From contig JABFQV010000002.1 of the NCBI GenBank assembly GCA_013141495.1, forward strand, positions 186,001-250,000: 64,000 nucleotides of DNA, given 5' to 3'. Position 1 is the first letter of the stretch. Each line of letters starts with the position of its first letter. Origin of the DNA: Methylotenera sp. Lineage in GTDB: Bacteria; Pseudomonadota; Gammaproteobacteria; Burkholderiales; Methylophilaceae. Below are positions 15,604 to 24,443 of the stretch, in pieces. The notes beneath the pieces were generated by a model that worked only from the letters and a program-made list of their open reading frames with translations, was not told the origin of the DNA and ran no database searches. The translations under genes and the position numbers were made by a program.

Positions 15604-17490
15604 TTAATGCAAAGTCACCTGCTCGCTCAAGGCTTGGGTGCGTATCTCTATGCCTGCCTGAATTTGCGGACTATATTCCTCAACCCAAACTGCCAACTCA
15701 AGTTTGATAAGATTTTCTTTGGTGCTATGTGCGCCTTCGATCCATTTCAGTAGCTTATTGACCCATACGGTGTCTGTGATTCTTGCTTGCGCAATACGCA
15801 GTTTTTCATGTGGCGTAGGCATGGTGTGTTCATCATCAGCTAATAACTCTTCGTAAAGCTTCTCACCAGGGCGCAAACCTACATATTCAATTTTAATTTC
15901 GTCTAACTCTAAGCCTGACAATCGAATCATATCCATGGCTAAATCAGCGATTTTAACGGGCTCTCCCATATCCAGCACAAAAATTTCACCGCCCTTACCC
16001 ATTAGCCCTGCCTGCATCACCAACTGTGCCGCCTCCGGAATAGACATAAAATAGCGCGTAATTTCAGGATGGGTAATGGTTATCGGTCCTCCCTTGGCTA
16101 TTTGCTCGCGGAATTTAGGAATGACACTACCACTGCTACCCAGTACGTTACCAAAGCGCACAATCACGAAGCGCGTACCTGTGGAACCTTGCAAGCCTTG
16201 ACACACCATCTCCGCCAAACGTTTACTAGCACCCATTACATTCGTTGGGTTAACGGCTTTATCAGTTGAGATCAACACAAACTTTTCTATCCCAGCTTCT
16301 TTGCAGGCTAAAGCCAGCGTATGCGTACCAATGACATTATTCGACAAGGCCTCCCACACGTTGCCATTTTCCATCATCGGCACATGCTTATAAGCCGCAG
16401 CATGAAACACGACTGCTGGTTGATATTGCGTTAATAGATTTGTAATGCGTACGCTATTTTTAACATCACAAGTCATATATAACAACTTTGTCGGTAAGTT
16501 AAATGCGCTTAACGTTTGCTCAAGCTGGTAAAGTGCGAACTCTGAAATATCCAGACAAATTAACGTGGCAGGTTGATATTTCACGATTTGGCGACATAGT
16601 TCCGAGCCAATTGAACCGCCTGCGCCGCTCACCAATACCGTATGTCCGGCAATCAGATTTTGTAAGCCAGTGTTATCAAGTTTTACTGCATCACGCCCCA
16701 GCAAGTCTTCTACATCTACTTTTCGGATTTGCGAAATACTGACTTTGCCGCTCATTAGGTCATCAATCGCAGGCACTGTCAGCACCTCTAACCCCAGCGC
16801 ATTGGCAAGCTCAATCGCCTGACGGCGCTTTTGATGATATGCTGAAGGCATTGCCACAATCACGTGCGCGACACCCAAACGTTGGCACACAGCCTCTAAT
16901 TGTTGTATGGCGCCCTTCACTTTGACGCCAAAAACTTCACGCCCCAACATGGTTGCATCGTCATCTAGCATCGCAACCACATGCCATTGCGTGCTACGTG
17001 CCAAATCTTTAACCAAGGCAACTGCCGCATCACCTGCTCCCAGTACAATCACCGGGTTACCTTGCCTTAAGCTCACGCCATAAAGCTGGTGTTCTTTCCA
17101 AGCGCGGTAGGCAAAGCGGCTGCCACCCATCATTAAAATAAGTAATAGCGGGTCAAGAATCAAAACTGAGCGCGGCACCACCGTGGCAGTTTTCACCATA
17201 AACAAAACCGCCGCCACCAACACTGCCGCTGAACCAACCGCTAAAAATATACGTTTAAGATCAGGCACACTGGCAAAACGCCACATACCACGATACAAGC
17301 CCAATGTAATGAAAACACCCACTTGCAACGCGACCACCCACAGCATTGATTGCAACATTTCCTGAAAATGTGAATCAGGAATTGTAAAATTAAATCGCAA
17401 CAAGTAAGCCGCGACCCAAGCGACTGTTGCCACCGCCATATCATGCAGTAAAGCAAAAAAAGTACGTGGGTTCATGAGTGTTTTTTTCAT
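15604..17490 (-). CDS. WbpM/CapD-type nucleoside-diphosphate-sugar 4,6-dehydratase
   Basis: This 628-residue protein has four N-terminal membrane helices (about 1-120), a CoA-binding-like Rossmann (VIVLGAGDAAVALVKDL), and a second SDR Rossmann (VSGAGGSIGSELCRQI). The catalytic segment STDKAVNPTNVMGASKR carries the Ser-Met-Lys triad, with Met replacing Tyr, typical of WbpM/FlaA1/CapD enzymes. WbpM converts UDP-GlcNAc to a 4-keto-6-deoxy sugar used for QuiNAc, FucNAc or bacillosamine-type residues. The separate glycan locus at 40-64 kb contains a matching epimerase and PglC-like transferase that could use its product. Confidence 0.92.
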   Translation of the reverse strand: MKKTLMNPRTFFALLHDMAVATVAWVAAYLLRFNFTIPDSHFQEMLQSMLWVVALQVGVFITLGLYRGMWRFASVPDLKRIFLAVGSAAVLVAAVLFMVKTATVVPRSVLILDPLLLILMMGGSRFAYRAWKEHQLYGVSLRQGNPVIVLGAGDAAVALVKDLARSTQWHVVAMLDDDATMLGREVFGVKVKGAIQQLEAVCQRLGVAHVIVAMPSAYHQKRRQAIELANALGLEVLTVPAIDDLMSGKVSISQIRKVDVEDLLGRDAVKLDNTGLQNLIAGHTVLVSGAGGSIGSELCRQIVKYQPATLICLDISEFALYQLEQTLSAFNLPTKLLYMTCDVKNSVRITNLLTQYQPAVVFHAAAYKHVPMMENGNVWEALSNNVIGTHTLALACKEAGIEKFVLISTDKAVNPTNVMGASKRLAEMVCQGLQGSTGTRFVIVRFGNVLGSSGSVIPKFREQIAKGGPITITHPEITRYFMSIPEAAQLVMQAGLMGKGGEIFVLDMGEPVKIADLAMDMIRLSGLELDEIKIEYVGLRPGEKLYEELLADDEHTMPTPHEKLRIAQARITDTVWVNKLLKWIEGAHSTKENLIKLELAVWVEEYSPQIQAGIEIRTQALSEQVTLH

Positions 17491-17609
17491 TGGTAGGCTA
17501 TCTGCATTCTATCGTTAATGACGAATTGACCGTTGCATCAGGGTTATGTTGGTACAATCATTAAAGGGCACCTCTATTAATTCAATTTTTGTCGTTATGC
17601 TACGTTGCT

Positions 17610-17717
17610 AATAAAAAATTATTCCTTATCAGAGGTAAGCTGATAAGCACTACTAAGCCAGTAAACTGGCAAGTATTGCTAATATCTCCAATATATACTG
17701 CGTCATAATTTTTTATT
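17610..17717. repeat. Structured 108-bp element with perfect 13-bp terminal inverted repeats
   Basis: AATAAAAAATTAT (17610-17622) and its exact complement (17705-17717) enclose two further hairpins: CTTATCA/TGATAAG (17625-17647) and a longer imperfect one centred on GCCAGT-AA-ACTGGC (17657-17670). Together they could fold as a three-way junction. It lies in the 323-bp gap between metZ and the WbpM-like gene, where I find no coding sequence. It matches no RNA or MITE I can name. Confidence 0.5.
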
Positions 17718-17760
17718 CGCGCCTTGCCTAACTTAAAAACTTGAATAAATAGAGGCCCCT

Positions 17761-17790
17761 AAAGCTGGCTAACAACCAGTTGCCAGCTTT
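17761..17790 (-). terminator. Candidate terminator after metZ
   Basis: A perfect 9-bp stem AAAGCTGGC/GCCAGCTTT with a 12-nt loop lies 24 bp past the metZ stop. Only three uridines follow, so termination may be inefficient; the stem could also act on the opposite strand. Confidence 0.5.
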
Positions 17791-17813
17791 AACTGTATAA
17801 AATTGAATTCGCA

Positions 17814-18998
17814 TTAACCTGCGAATACCAAATCTGCTTTTAAGTCTTCAATATACTCCAAGCCCACGGCAATTCTCACTAAGCCATCGGTAATACCTGC
17901 AGCAATTCTCGCTTCGGGCGTTACACGGCTATGTGTTGTCGTGGCCGGATGCGTAATTGTGCTTTTGGCATCGCCTAAGTTGGCGGTAATTGAAATCAAT
18001 TGTGTCGCATCAATGAGCGCCCAAGCAGCCTGTTGTGCGGTTTGATTGGCGTTAGATTTAATCTCAAACGTCACAATACCACCGCCACTGCTTTGCTGGC
18101 GCATGGCCAAGGCATGTTGTGGATGAGATTTTAAGCCCGGATAATACACACGTGCCACCTGCGGCTGTGCCTCTAGCCAGGTAGCTAACGCCAAAGCGTT
18201 TTTAGCGTGAGCTTCCATACGGATATACAGCGTTTCCAGTCCTTTCAAAAATACCCATGCATTAAATGCACTCATCGTGACACCGGCCGTACGCAAAAAG
18301 CCATACACAGGCTCCATGAGTGCTTTTGAGCCCAGCACAGCGCCGCCTAGGCATCTGCCCTGCCCGTCAATATATTTTGTCGCAGAATGGATCACAATAT
18401 CGGCACCGAGTGCTAATGGCCGCTGAATTGCCGGGGTGCAAAAACAATTATCCACTACTAAATGTGCACCAGCTTGATGCGCAATATCAGCTAACACTTT
18501 GATATCGCAAACTTCAGTCAGCGGGTTAGATGGTGTTTCCACAAAAAATAGTTTAGTTTTTGATGTGATAGCAGCTTGCCACTCATCTGGATTGGTCAAT
18601 GACACAAAGGTCACCTCTAAACCCCAGCGTTTTAAAATATTGCCAAATAACTGTACGCTGGTGCCAAAAATGCTGCGTGAAGCAACAATATGGTCGCCTG
18701 CGCTACAAAGGCCCATCACGCAGGCAAGAATCGCCGACATGCCGCTTGATGTTGCCACGCACTGCTCTGCACCTTCTAATGCAGCCAGCTTATTTTGGAA
18801 CATGGTGACAGTGGGGTTGGTAAAGCGCGAGTAAATGTTACCAGGCTCTGTTCCGCCAAAGCGAGCGGCAGCTTGCGCGGCACTGTTAAATCTAAAGCTG
18901 GAATTTAGGAACAAAGCTTCTGAATTCTCACCGAACTCAGTCATCTCGCTACCTGCACGTACCGATAATGTATTGGGGTGATATTGCTGTTTATTCAT
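17814..18998 (-). CDS. metZ: O-succinylhomoserine sulfhydrylase MetZ
   Basis: This 394-residue Cys/Met-metabolism PLP enzyme has PLP lysine K208 in SATKYIDGQGR, and YSRFTNPT and ATSSGMSAI motifs. It catalyses O-succinylhomoserine plus sulfide to homocysteine (direct sulfhydrylation). MetZ rather than MetB is indicated by overall sequence and by the purF-metZ order typical of Betaproteobacteria. The ATG is preceded by GAGGG. Upstream lie a terminator hairpin, a SAM-II-like aptamer and a sigma-70 promoter, so expression should fall when S-adenosylmethionine is plentiful. Confidence 0.94.
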   Translation of the reverse strand: MNKQQYHPNTLSVRAGSEMTEFGENSEALFLNSSFRFNSAAQAAARFGGTEPGNIYSRFTNPTVTMFQNKLAALEGAEQCVATSSGMSAILACVMGLCSAGDHIVASRSIFGTSVQLFGNILKRWGLEVTFVSLTNPDEWQAAITSKTKLFFVETPSNPLTEVCDIKVLADIAHQAGAHLVVDNCFCTPAIQRPLALGADIVIHSATKYIDGQGRCLGGAVLGSKALMEPVYGFLRTAGVTMSAFNAWVFLKGLETLYIRMEAHAKNALALATWLEAQPQVARVYYPGLKSHPQHALAMRQQSSGGGIVTFEIKSNANQTAQQAAWALIDATQLISITANLGDAKSTITHPATTTHSRVTPEARIAAGITDGLVRIAVGLEYIEDLKADLVFAG

Positions 18999-19022
18999 AA
19001 TGCCCTCAAATTCTAAATATAA

Positions 19023-19057
19023 AAAACCCGTGATAGCAATGGGCTAAAACGGGTTTT
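19023..19057 (-). terminator. Intrinsic terminator in the metZ leader
   Basis: The arms AAAACCCGT and ACGGGTTTT form a 9-bp stem followed on the minus strand by a uridine-rich tract ending about 25 nt before the metZ ATG. Its position between a SAM-II-like aptamer and metZ marks it as the expression platform of a riboswitch; it would also stop read-through from purF. Confidence 0.85.
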
Positions 19058-19061
19058 AGGT

Positions 19062-19140
19062 TCTCGCTTTAGCAGAATTTATTATGCGCTCGCAAGCTGA
19101 GTAAGGCTTTGTTTAAAGTTGGCCACTCAAATCAGCGCCA
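19062..19140 (-). promoter_or_regulatory. SAM-II (SAM-alpha) riboswitch aptamer upstream of metZ
   Basis: Reading the minus strand, P1 is formed by GCGCT (19134-19138) and AGCGC (19086-19090). The conserved loop GATTTGA follows the first arm. GCTTGC (19092-19097) precedes the second arm. ATAATAAATTCT and the invariant GCTAAA (19068-19073) follow it. A pseudoknot is possible between CTTGC and GCGAG just after GCTAAA. This order matches the SAM-II consensus known from metA/metX/metZ leaders of alphaproteobacteria and marine metagenomes. The L1 segment has an extra hairpin (TGAGT-GGC / GCC-TT-ACTCA). Together with the promoter at 19145-19173 and the terminator at 19023-19057 it forms a complete unit. 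Recognised by eye. Confidence 0.8.
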
Positions 19141-19144
19141 TTAC

Positions 19145-19173
19145 ATATTAAGCCCTACCTTTTACAACGTCAA
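19145..19173 (-). promoter_or_regulatory. Sigma-70 promoter for metZ
   Basis: -35 TTGACG (19168-19173) and -10 TAATAT (19145-19150) are separated by 17 bp on the minus strand. Initiation would fall about at the first bases of the SAM-II aptamer. A 16-bp palindrome TCAAGCTTCAGCTTGA (19170-19185) overlaps the -35 and could be an operator. Confidence 0.7.
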
Positions 19174-19244
19174 GCTTCAGCTTGATACTTATTTTGATAT
19201 TTACTTGCAAGCGCAAATAGGGGCCGCTATTTTCAAGAAGCCAA

Positions 19245-20768
19245 CTACTCCTGGCTATCAATCAAATTTAAGTCCATTTGCGTACTGGAGTTAGCTGGTT
19301 TTTGCACTTGGTTACCGTCGCCTCGCGCCGCCTCAATGTTAGCCAAGTAAGCTTCATCAATATCGCCGGTGATATATTTGCCATCAAAGCATGAGCAGTC
19401 AAAATCATCAATGGCGGGGTTACTCAATTTAATGCCTTTAATCAGCGCATCTAAATCTTGGTAAATTAGCCCGTCCGCCCCGATTTCTTTACAGATTTCC
19501 TCATCAGTACGGTCTGTTGCCAACAGTTCATCCCGGCTGGGCATATCAATACCATATACGTTGGGATAACGAACAGGTGGCGCCGCTGAGGCAAAATAAA
19601 CTTTATTGGCGCCAGCATCACGTGCCATTTGTACGATTTGTTGCGAGGTTGTGCCACGCACAATCGAATCATCAACTAACAGTACATTTTTACCTTTAAA
19701 CTCCACGCCAATCGGGTTAAGTTTTTGGCGTACCGATTTTTTACGTAACGCCTGCCCCGGCATAATAAATGTACGTCCAATGTAACGGTTTTTAATAAAT
19801 CCTTCACGATAATCCAAACCCAGGCTAATACCTACCTGTAGCGCACTTGGGCGGCTAGTATCAGGAATAGGTATCACAACATCAATTTTTTTATCAGACC
19901 ATTCACGCTTGATTTTTTCCGCAAGGCTAGTTCCCATGTCTAAACGGGTTTGATACACAGAAATGCCGTCAATCACAGAATCTGGCCGCGCTAAATAAAC
20001 ATACTCAAAGATGCAAGAGTTAAGTTTTGGATTTTCAGCACATTGACGAGAATAAAAGTTACCGTCCATGTCAATAAATACCGCTTCACCAGGCGCTACA
20101 TCACGCAATATTTTAAAGCCTAACACATCTAATGCAACGCTCTCAGACGCCACAATATACTCTGTGCCTTGTTCTGATTCTAGTTTGCCAATGATCAATG
20201 GGCGAATGCCGTTAGGATCCCGAAATGCAAGCAAGCCGAAATTGGCAATCATCGCCACCACAGCATACGCACCTTTGCAGCGTCTATGCACACCTTCAAC
20301 TGCATCAAACACCATGTCGGTATTAAGCACTGAGTTAGGAGCGGTTTTTTCAATTTCATGCGCAAGTACATTGAGCAATACTTCAGAGTCTGATGAGGTG
20401 TTGATATGACGCAGGTCTTGCTTGAACATTTCCTGTTTAAGCTGTACTGAGTTGGTTAAATTACCGTTATGACCCAGCACAATGCCGAAAGGAGAATTCA
20501 CATAAAACGGCTGTGCTTCAGCTGCGCTAGATGATCCCGCTGTAGGATAACGCACATGGGCAATACCCACATTACCCACTAGATTACGCATGTGGCGTGT
20601 ATGAAAAACATCTTTCACGAGCCCGTTATTTTTATGCATATAAAAAGTATTGCCATCGGTGGTGACGATACCTGCGGCATCTTGTCCACGATGTTGCAAT
20701 ACCAGCAAACCATCGTATAACAATTGGTTAACTGGATTTTTACCTACAATGCCTATAATTCCGCACAT
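19245..20768 (-). CDS. purF: Amidophosphoribosyltransferase PurF
   Basis: This 507-residue enzyme has the catalytic N-terminal Cys2 ([10 protein letters not shown]) of the class II glutaminase domain. The C-terminal PRPP domain has the motif [19 protein letters not shown]. PurF makes 5-phosphoribosylamine, the first committed step of purine synthesis. It follows cvpA in the standard folC-SPOR-cvpA-purF order. Confidence 0.97.
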   Translation of the reverse strand: MCGIIGIVGKNPVNQLLYDGLLVLQHRGQDAAGIVTTDGNTFYMHKNNGLVKDVFHTRHMRNLVGNVGIAHVRYPTAGSSSAAEAQPFYVNSPFGIVLGHNGNLTNSVQLKQEMFKQDLRHINTSSDSEVLLNVLAHEIEKTAPNSVLNTDMVFDAVEGVHRRCKGAYAVVAMIANFGLLAFRDPNGIRPLIIGKLESEQGTEYIVASESVALDVLGFKILRDVAPGEAVFIDMDGNFYSRQCAENPKLNSCIFEYVYLARPDSVIDGISVYQTRLDMGTSLAEKIKREWSDKKIDVVIPIPDTSRPSALQVGISLGLDYREGFIKNRYIGRTFIMPGQALRKKSVRQKLNPIGVEFKGKNVLLVDDSIVRGTTSQQIVQMARDAGANKVYFASAAPPVRYPNVYGIDMPSRDELLATDRTDEEICKEIGADGLIYQDLDALIKGIKLSNPAIDDFDCSCFDGKYITGDIDEAYLANIEAARGDGNQVQKPANSSTQMDLNLIDSQE

Positions 20769-20824
20769 GAATAAAGCCTTAATTGGTTAATTTTGTAATT
20801 GAATGATGATTTTTATAATAATCT

Positions 20825-21316
20825 TTAGTCGTATTTAACATGCTTGGCAATGTTTTCAGGTATCCACGGCAATATGCTAATCACAAGTGCTTCAATCGGC
20901 GCGCTAAACATCGCATTGCGCCAGCGTTCATCTTGAGGGGCACTAGTTAGCCCAGCTAAGAACACCAATATACATACAACAAGCAATCCACGAATCACGC
21001 CAAACATGGCACCTAGCAAGCGATTAAGCCAACCAAGACCTACTTTTCTAATAATTGCAGAAAGTGCGATACCCAATAAACTCGCCAGTAATAACGTTGC
21101 TAAAAAAAGCACTAAAAATGCTGCTAAGATACGTAATGATTCGCTAGGAATATCAACTGGCATCATCGGCAAAACTTGATCAGTGTAAGTTCTGCCTACA
21201 TAAAATGCAGCTACCCAGCCTAAAATAGCCAACACTTCCCTCACCATGCCTCGCATCACGCTAAATATGATGGATAAGCCGATGATGATCAATACTGCAT
21301 AATCAAAACTGGTCAT
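20825..21316 (-). CDS. cvpA: CvpA family membrane protein
   Basis: This 163-residue protein has four hydrophobic segments and the family start FDYAVLIIIGLSIIFSVMRG, then REVLAILGWVAAFYVG. CvpA is required for colicin V production in E. coli and for bile/envelope stress tolerance in others; molecular function is unresolved. It is located 56 bp upstream of purF, its usual partner. Confidence 0.93.
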   Translation of the reverse strand: MTSFDYAVLIIIGLSIIFSVMRGMVREVLAILGWVAAFYVGRTYTDQVLPMMPVDIPSESLRILAAFLVLFLATLLLASLLGIALSAIIRKVGLGWLNRLLGAMFGVIRGLLVVCILVFLAGLTSAPQDERWRNAMFSAPIEALVISILPWIPENIAKHVKYD

Positions 21317-21379
21317 CGTTTTATTCTAACCCACTGATTTAATCGATTGAACGGGTAGTAGCGTGACTGATTAACAACG

Positions 21380-22075
21380 TTACTCATTGCTAACAACAAT
21401 TCCAGTTAGACCTATTTCTTTGATTTTATCTAAGGCATTTACGGCCGCTTGACGAGATGTGAAATTGCCTACTTTCAGACGAATGTTTTCACCTTTAGGC
21501 GTGGATATTTTTTCTGTATGCGTGCTAAACCCGGTTGATTTTAATTGATCTTGTATGCGCTTTACGTTGGCAATGTCAGCATACACGCCCACTTGTACTG
21601 TGAAATACTCATCGTGCTTTTGAGTGGGCGTCGTATCCGTTACATTAACGGCAGGTTTTTTAGAGGCTACACTTTTCTCATTGTTTTTAATTACTGCAAT
21701 TTTAACTTCAGAATTTTTTAGTGGTAAAGGTTTTTCCGCTTTGAGTGCTGGCTCTTTATCTTCAACAGCTTTACTGTCGCTCTCTTTACTTTCGATCACG
21801 TTTTCAACCACAGCTTCAGCTTCTGTGTCCGCCGCTAAAACCTCGTTAATTTCAATCTTATTTTCATACCCAATCATGGGCTCTGGGTTTGTAGTGCTTA
21901 TGGTATCAGGCATCGTGATTTTAATGCTCTCGTGTTGTGATATCGCCACTCTATCTTGCAATATCTGCGGCAGAACAATCACCATCAACAGCACAAGCGC
22001 TACTGCACCCACCAAGCGCCGACGGGCACGTTTTTTAAGATTCAGAGCTTGGTCATTAGGTATATCTGGGGGCAT
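21380..22075 (-). CDS. SPOR domain cell-division-associated protein
   Basis: This 231-residue protein has a short cytoplasmic part, one membrane helix (about residues 19-38), a low-complexity Glu/Lys/Ser linker, and a C-terminal SPOR domain (YFTVQVGVYADIANVKRIQ to about residue 230). SPOR domains bind glycan strands stripped of stem peptides at the septum (DedD/FtsN-like). It lies 10 bp downstream of folC and corresponds to DedD at this locus in other Proteobacteria. Confidence 0.88.
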   Translation of the reverse strand: MPPDIPNDQALNLKKRARRRLVGAVALVLLMVIVLPQILQDRVAISQHESIKITMPDTISTTNPEPMIGYENKIEINEVLAADTEAEAVVENVIESKESDSKAVEDKEPALKAEKPLPLKNSEVKIAVIKNNEKSVASKKPAVNVTDTTPTQKHDEYFTVQVGVYADIANVKRIQDQLKSTGFSTHTEKISTPKGENIRLKVGNFTSRQAAVNALDKIKEIGLTGIVVSNE

Positions 22076-22085
22076 TACTGCGTCC

Positions 22086-23495
22086 TTAAAGATGAGGATT
22101 TGTGTGTTGATTCAAATATTGCATTACATTTGCAACGGTAAAGAATGAACCGAACACGACTATTTTATCATTTTCATTTCTATCAATACAGGTTTCTGTA
22201 TCGATACAAGCTTGCTCGTAGGCTTTAGCCGCTGTATCAAAACATTTAATGCTGGCATTAGGCATAATTTCCGCAATAATGGCAGCCAAGTCTGAAGCCA
22301 AAGCCCCGCGAACATGGTCAATATTGGCAACATACCAAGTGTCGATTTCATTTTTTAGCGTATTCACAACACCTTTCATATCTTTATCAGCCAACATTGC
22401 AAATACTGCCAAAGTTTTAGTGTGCGTGCGTTCTGTTAACTTTAATCCTGCCAGATTTTCGGCAAGGGCTTGCGCCGCGTGTGGGTTATGCGCCACATCT
22501 AAAATCACCCAAGGCGTCTTAGACGCTGTCTGAAAACGGCCAGCTAGAAATACCTGACGCATTGCATTAGCAATAGACGCGGTGGTAACAGGTAAGTATG
22601 CTTGTAACGACTCTACCGCCGCTACCGCGCATGCAGCATTATTGAGTTGATAATGGCCCTCCAACGCTGGCAATGGCAAAGTATGTATGACCCGCCCCAT
22701 TGACAAATAACACCAATCAGCCGCTGAGGAGGTATAGGTGAAGTCACGATTGATGCACTTAAAATCAGCATCAATTTGTTGGGCATGGTTTATTAAACTT
22801 AAGGGGGGATGATTATCTCCACAAATAGCTGGTATTGATTGACGATATACCCCGGCTTTTTCAACGCCGATTTCCTCGCGTGATTCGCCTAAAAACTCTT
22901 GATGATCTAAATCAACACTGGTCACGATGGCGCAATCAGGCTCAAACGCATTCACTGCATCTAATCTACCGCCCAATCCAATTTCTAAAATCGCGACATC
23001 AATCCCTGTTTGCGCAAAGTGCCACATTGCGGCTAATGTCCCCACCTCAAAATACGTGAGCGCGACGACTTCTTCACTTTTTCTTGCTGTTTCAACTGCA
23101 GAAAATGCTGCACACAGCGCCTCATCGCTCACCTCAATGCCATTAATTCGAACACGCTCGTTATAACGTAGCAAATGAGGCGAGGTATAACAACCTACAG
23201 CAAAACCGGCGTGCGTATAAATCTGCTCCAACATTGCGCAAGTTGAACCTTTGCCGTTAGTGCCTGCAACAGAGATCACTTTAAAGTTTTTCTGTAATTT
23301 TAAGCGCCCGATAACCTGCTTAACACGCTCTAATCCCATCGCGATAGACTTAGGATGCAGGCTTTCAATGTACCTTAGCCATGCATTTATATCTTTAGGC
23401 GCCAAGTCACTGTCTTTAAAAACGTCGCTATCTTTAAAAACGTCGCTATCTTTAAAAACTAAGTCACTATTTTTAAAAACCAAGTCACTAGGCAT
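22086..23495 (-). CDS. folC: Folylpolyglutamate/dihydrofolate synthase FolC
   Basis: This 469-residue Mur-ligase-like enzyme has the P-loop VAGTNGKGSTCAML, the LRYNERVRINGIEVSD segment and VILDVAHNPHAAQAL. It adds glutamate to dihydropteroate and tetrahydrofolate. The mature-type sequence begins near INAWLRYIESLHP. Before it are about 33 residues built from tandem (L)VFK[DN]SD units encoded by 18- and 21-bp DNA repeats, not part of the family. The ATG has a good AAGGTGA ribosome site; a TTG within the repeats is an alternative start. Confidence 0.93.
   Translation of the reverse strand: MPSDLVFKNSDLVFKDSDVFKDSDVFKDSDLAPKDINAWLRYIESLHPKSIAMGLERVKQVIGRLKLQKNFKVISVAGTNGKGSTCAMLEQIYTHAGFAVGCYTSPHLLRYNERVRINGIEVSDEALCAAFSAVETARKSEEVVALTYFEVGTLAAMWHFAQTGIDVAILEIGLGGRLDAVNAFEPDCAIVTSVDLDHQEFLGESREEIGVEKAGVYRQSIPAICGDNHPPLSLINHAQQIDADFKCINRDFTYTSSAADWCYLSMGRVIHTLPLPALEGHYQLNNAACAVAAVESLQAYLPVTTASIANAMRQVFLAGRFQTASKTPWVILDVAHNPHAAQALAENLAGLKLTERTHTKTLAVFAMLADKDMKGVVNTLKNEIDTWYVANIDHVRGALASDLAAIIAEIMPNASIKCFDTAAKAYEQACIDTETCIDRNENDKIVVFGSFFTVANVMQYLNQHTNPHL
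23401..23480 (-). repeat. 18/21-bp in-frame tandem repeats at the start of folC
   Basis: Four to five units of GTCGCTATCTTTAAAAAC type (18 bp, with 21-bp variants) encode repeated VFKDSD/LVFKNSD. Unit lengths are multiples of three, so copy-number change would lengthen or shorten the N terminus without frameshift. Confidence 0.8.
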
Positions 23496-23559
23496 CTACA
23501 TCACCTTTAGCAAGCTGCATCAATTTTAGACTACGAATAATGCCAGCGTTGTTTGTCAA

Positions 23560-24423
23560 TTAAGCCGCTACTGGCAAACGCATTAAATTAGCTAATATCC
23601 CAGCGAGTCTGCTACGCATTTCACGGCGGTCAATAATCAAATCAATCGCGCCATGTTCTAACAAGAACTCTGCACGCTGGAAGCCATCTGGTAGCGTTTC
23701 ACGCACGGTTTGTTCAATTACGCGCGGGCCAGCAAAACCAATCAATGCTTGCGGCTCAGCCACAATCACATCGCCTAGCATGGCAAAGCTTGCTGAAACA
23801 CCGCCCATGGTAGGGTCTGTCAGCACGGATATGTAAGGTAATCCTGCTGCACTTAATTGCGTAAGTGCGGCACTAGTTTTAGCCATTTGCATCAGAGAAA
23901 ACAAACCTTCCTGCATACGCGCTCCGCCGCTGGCTGCGATACAAACAAAAGCCATTTTGTTATCAATCGCGGCTTGAACACCGCGCACAAAACGTTCTCC
24001 CACGACCGAGCCCATTGAGCCGCCCATGAACTTAAACTCAAATACCGCCACCACTGCCGGCACTGATTTAATGCTGCCTTGCATCACAATCAACGCATCT
24101 TTCTCGTTTACGGCTTTCTGCGATTCTTTAATACGATCCGCATAGCTTTTACTGTCTTTAAATTTGAGCGTATCTACTGGCTGTACGCCAGCACCAATCT
24201 CAAATTGACCTTCCGCATCTAACAACTGCGCTAAACGTGCACGTGCGCCAATTCGGTTGTGATACGCACATTTTGGGCATACCTCGGAATTATCTTCCAA
24301 GTCTTTACGGTATAGCACAGATTGACATGATGGGCATTTACTCCACAGCCCTTCAGGTACGGTTTTTTTGTCGGCGCCGACAACACGTTTAATTTTTTGT
24401 GGTAGCTTGTTTAACCAGCCCAT
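23560..24423 (-). CDS. accD: Acetyl-CoA carboxylase carboxyltransferase subunit beta
   Basis: This 287-residue protein has an N-terminal four-Cys zinc finger (C30, C33, C49, C52) and the crotonase-like carboxyltransferase core ([36 protein letters not shown]). With AccA it transfers carboxyl from biotin to acetyl-CoA for fatty acid synthesis. The trpA-accD-folC order is conserved in Beta- and Gammaproteobacteria. Confidence 0.97.
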   Translation of the reverse strand: MGWLNKLPQKIKRVVGADKKTVPEGLWSKCPSCQSVLYRKDLEDNSEVCPKCAYHNRIGARARLAQLLDAEGQFEIGAGVQPVDTLKFKDSKSYADRIKESQKAVNEKDALIVMQGSIKSVPAVVAVFEFKFMGGSMGSVVGERFVRGVQAAIDNKMAFVCIAASGGARMQEGLFSLMQMAKTSAALTQLSAAGLPYISVLTDPTMGGVSASFAMLGDVIVAEPQALIGFAGPRVIEQTVRETLPDGFQRAEFLLEHGAIDLIIDRREMRSRLAGILANLMRLPVAA

Positions 24424-24443
24424 AGTTGCATCCTTTTTAACAA

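Noticed and set aside
19109-19294. Plus-strand 61-codon frame between metZ and purF
   Set aside because: It runs antisense over the metZ promoter, the SAM-II aptamer and the end of purF; no ribosome site or family features.
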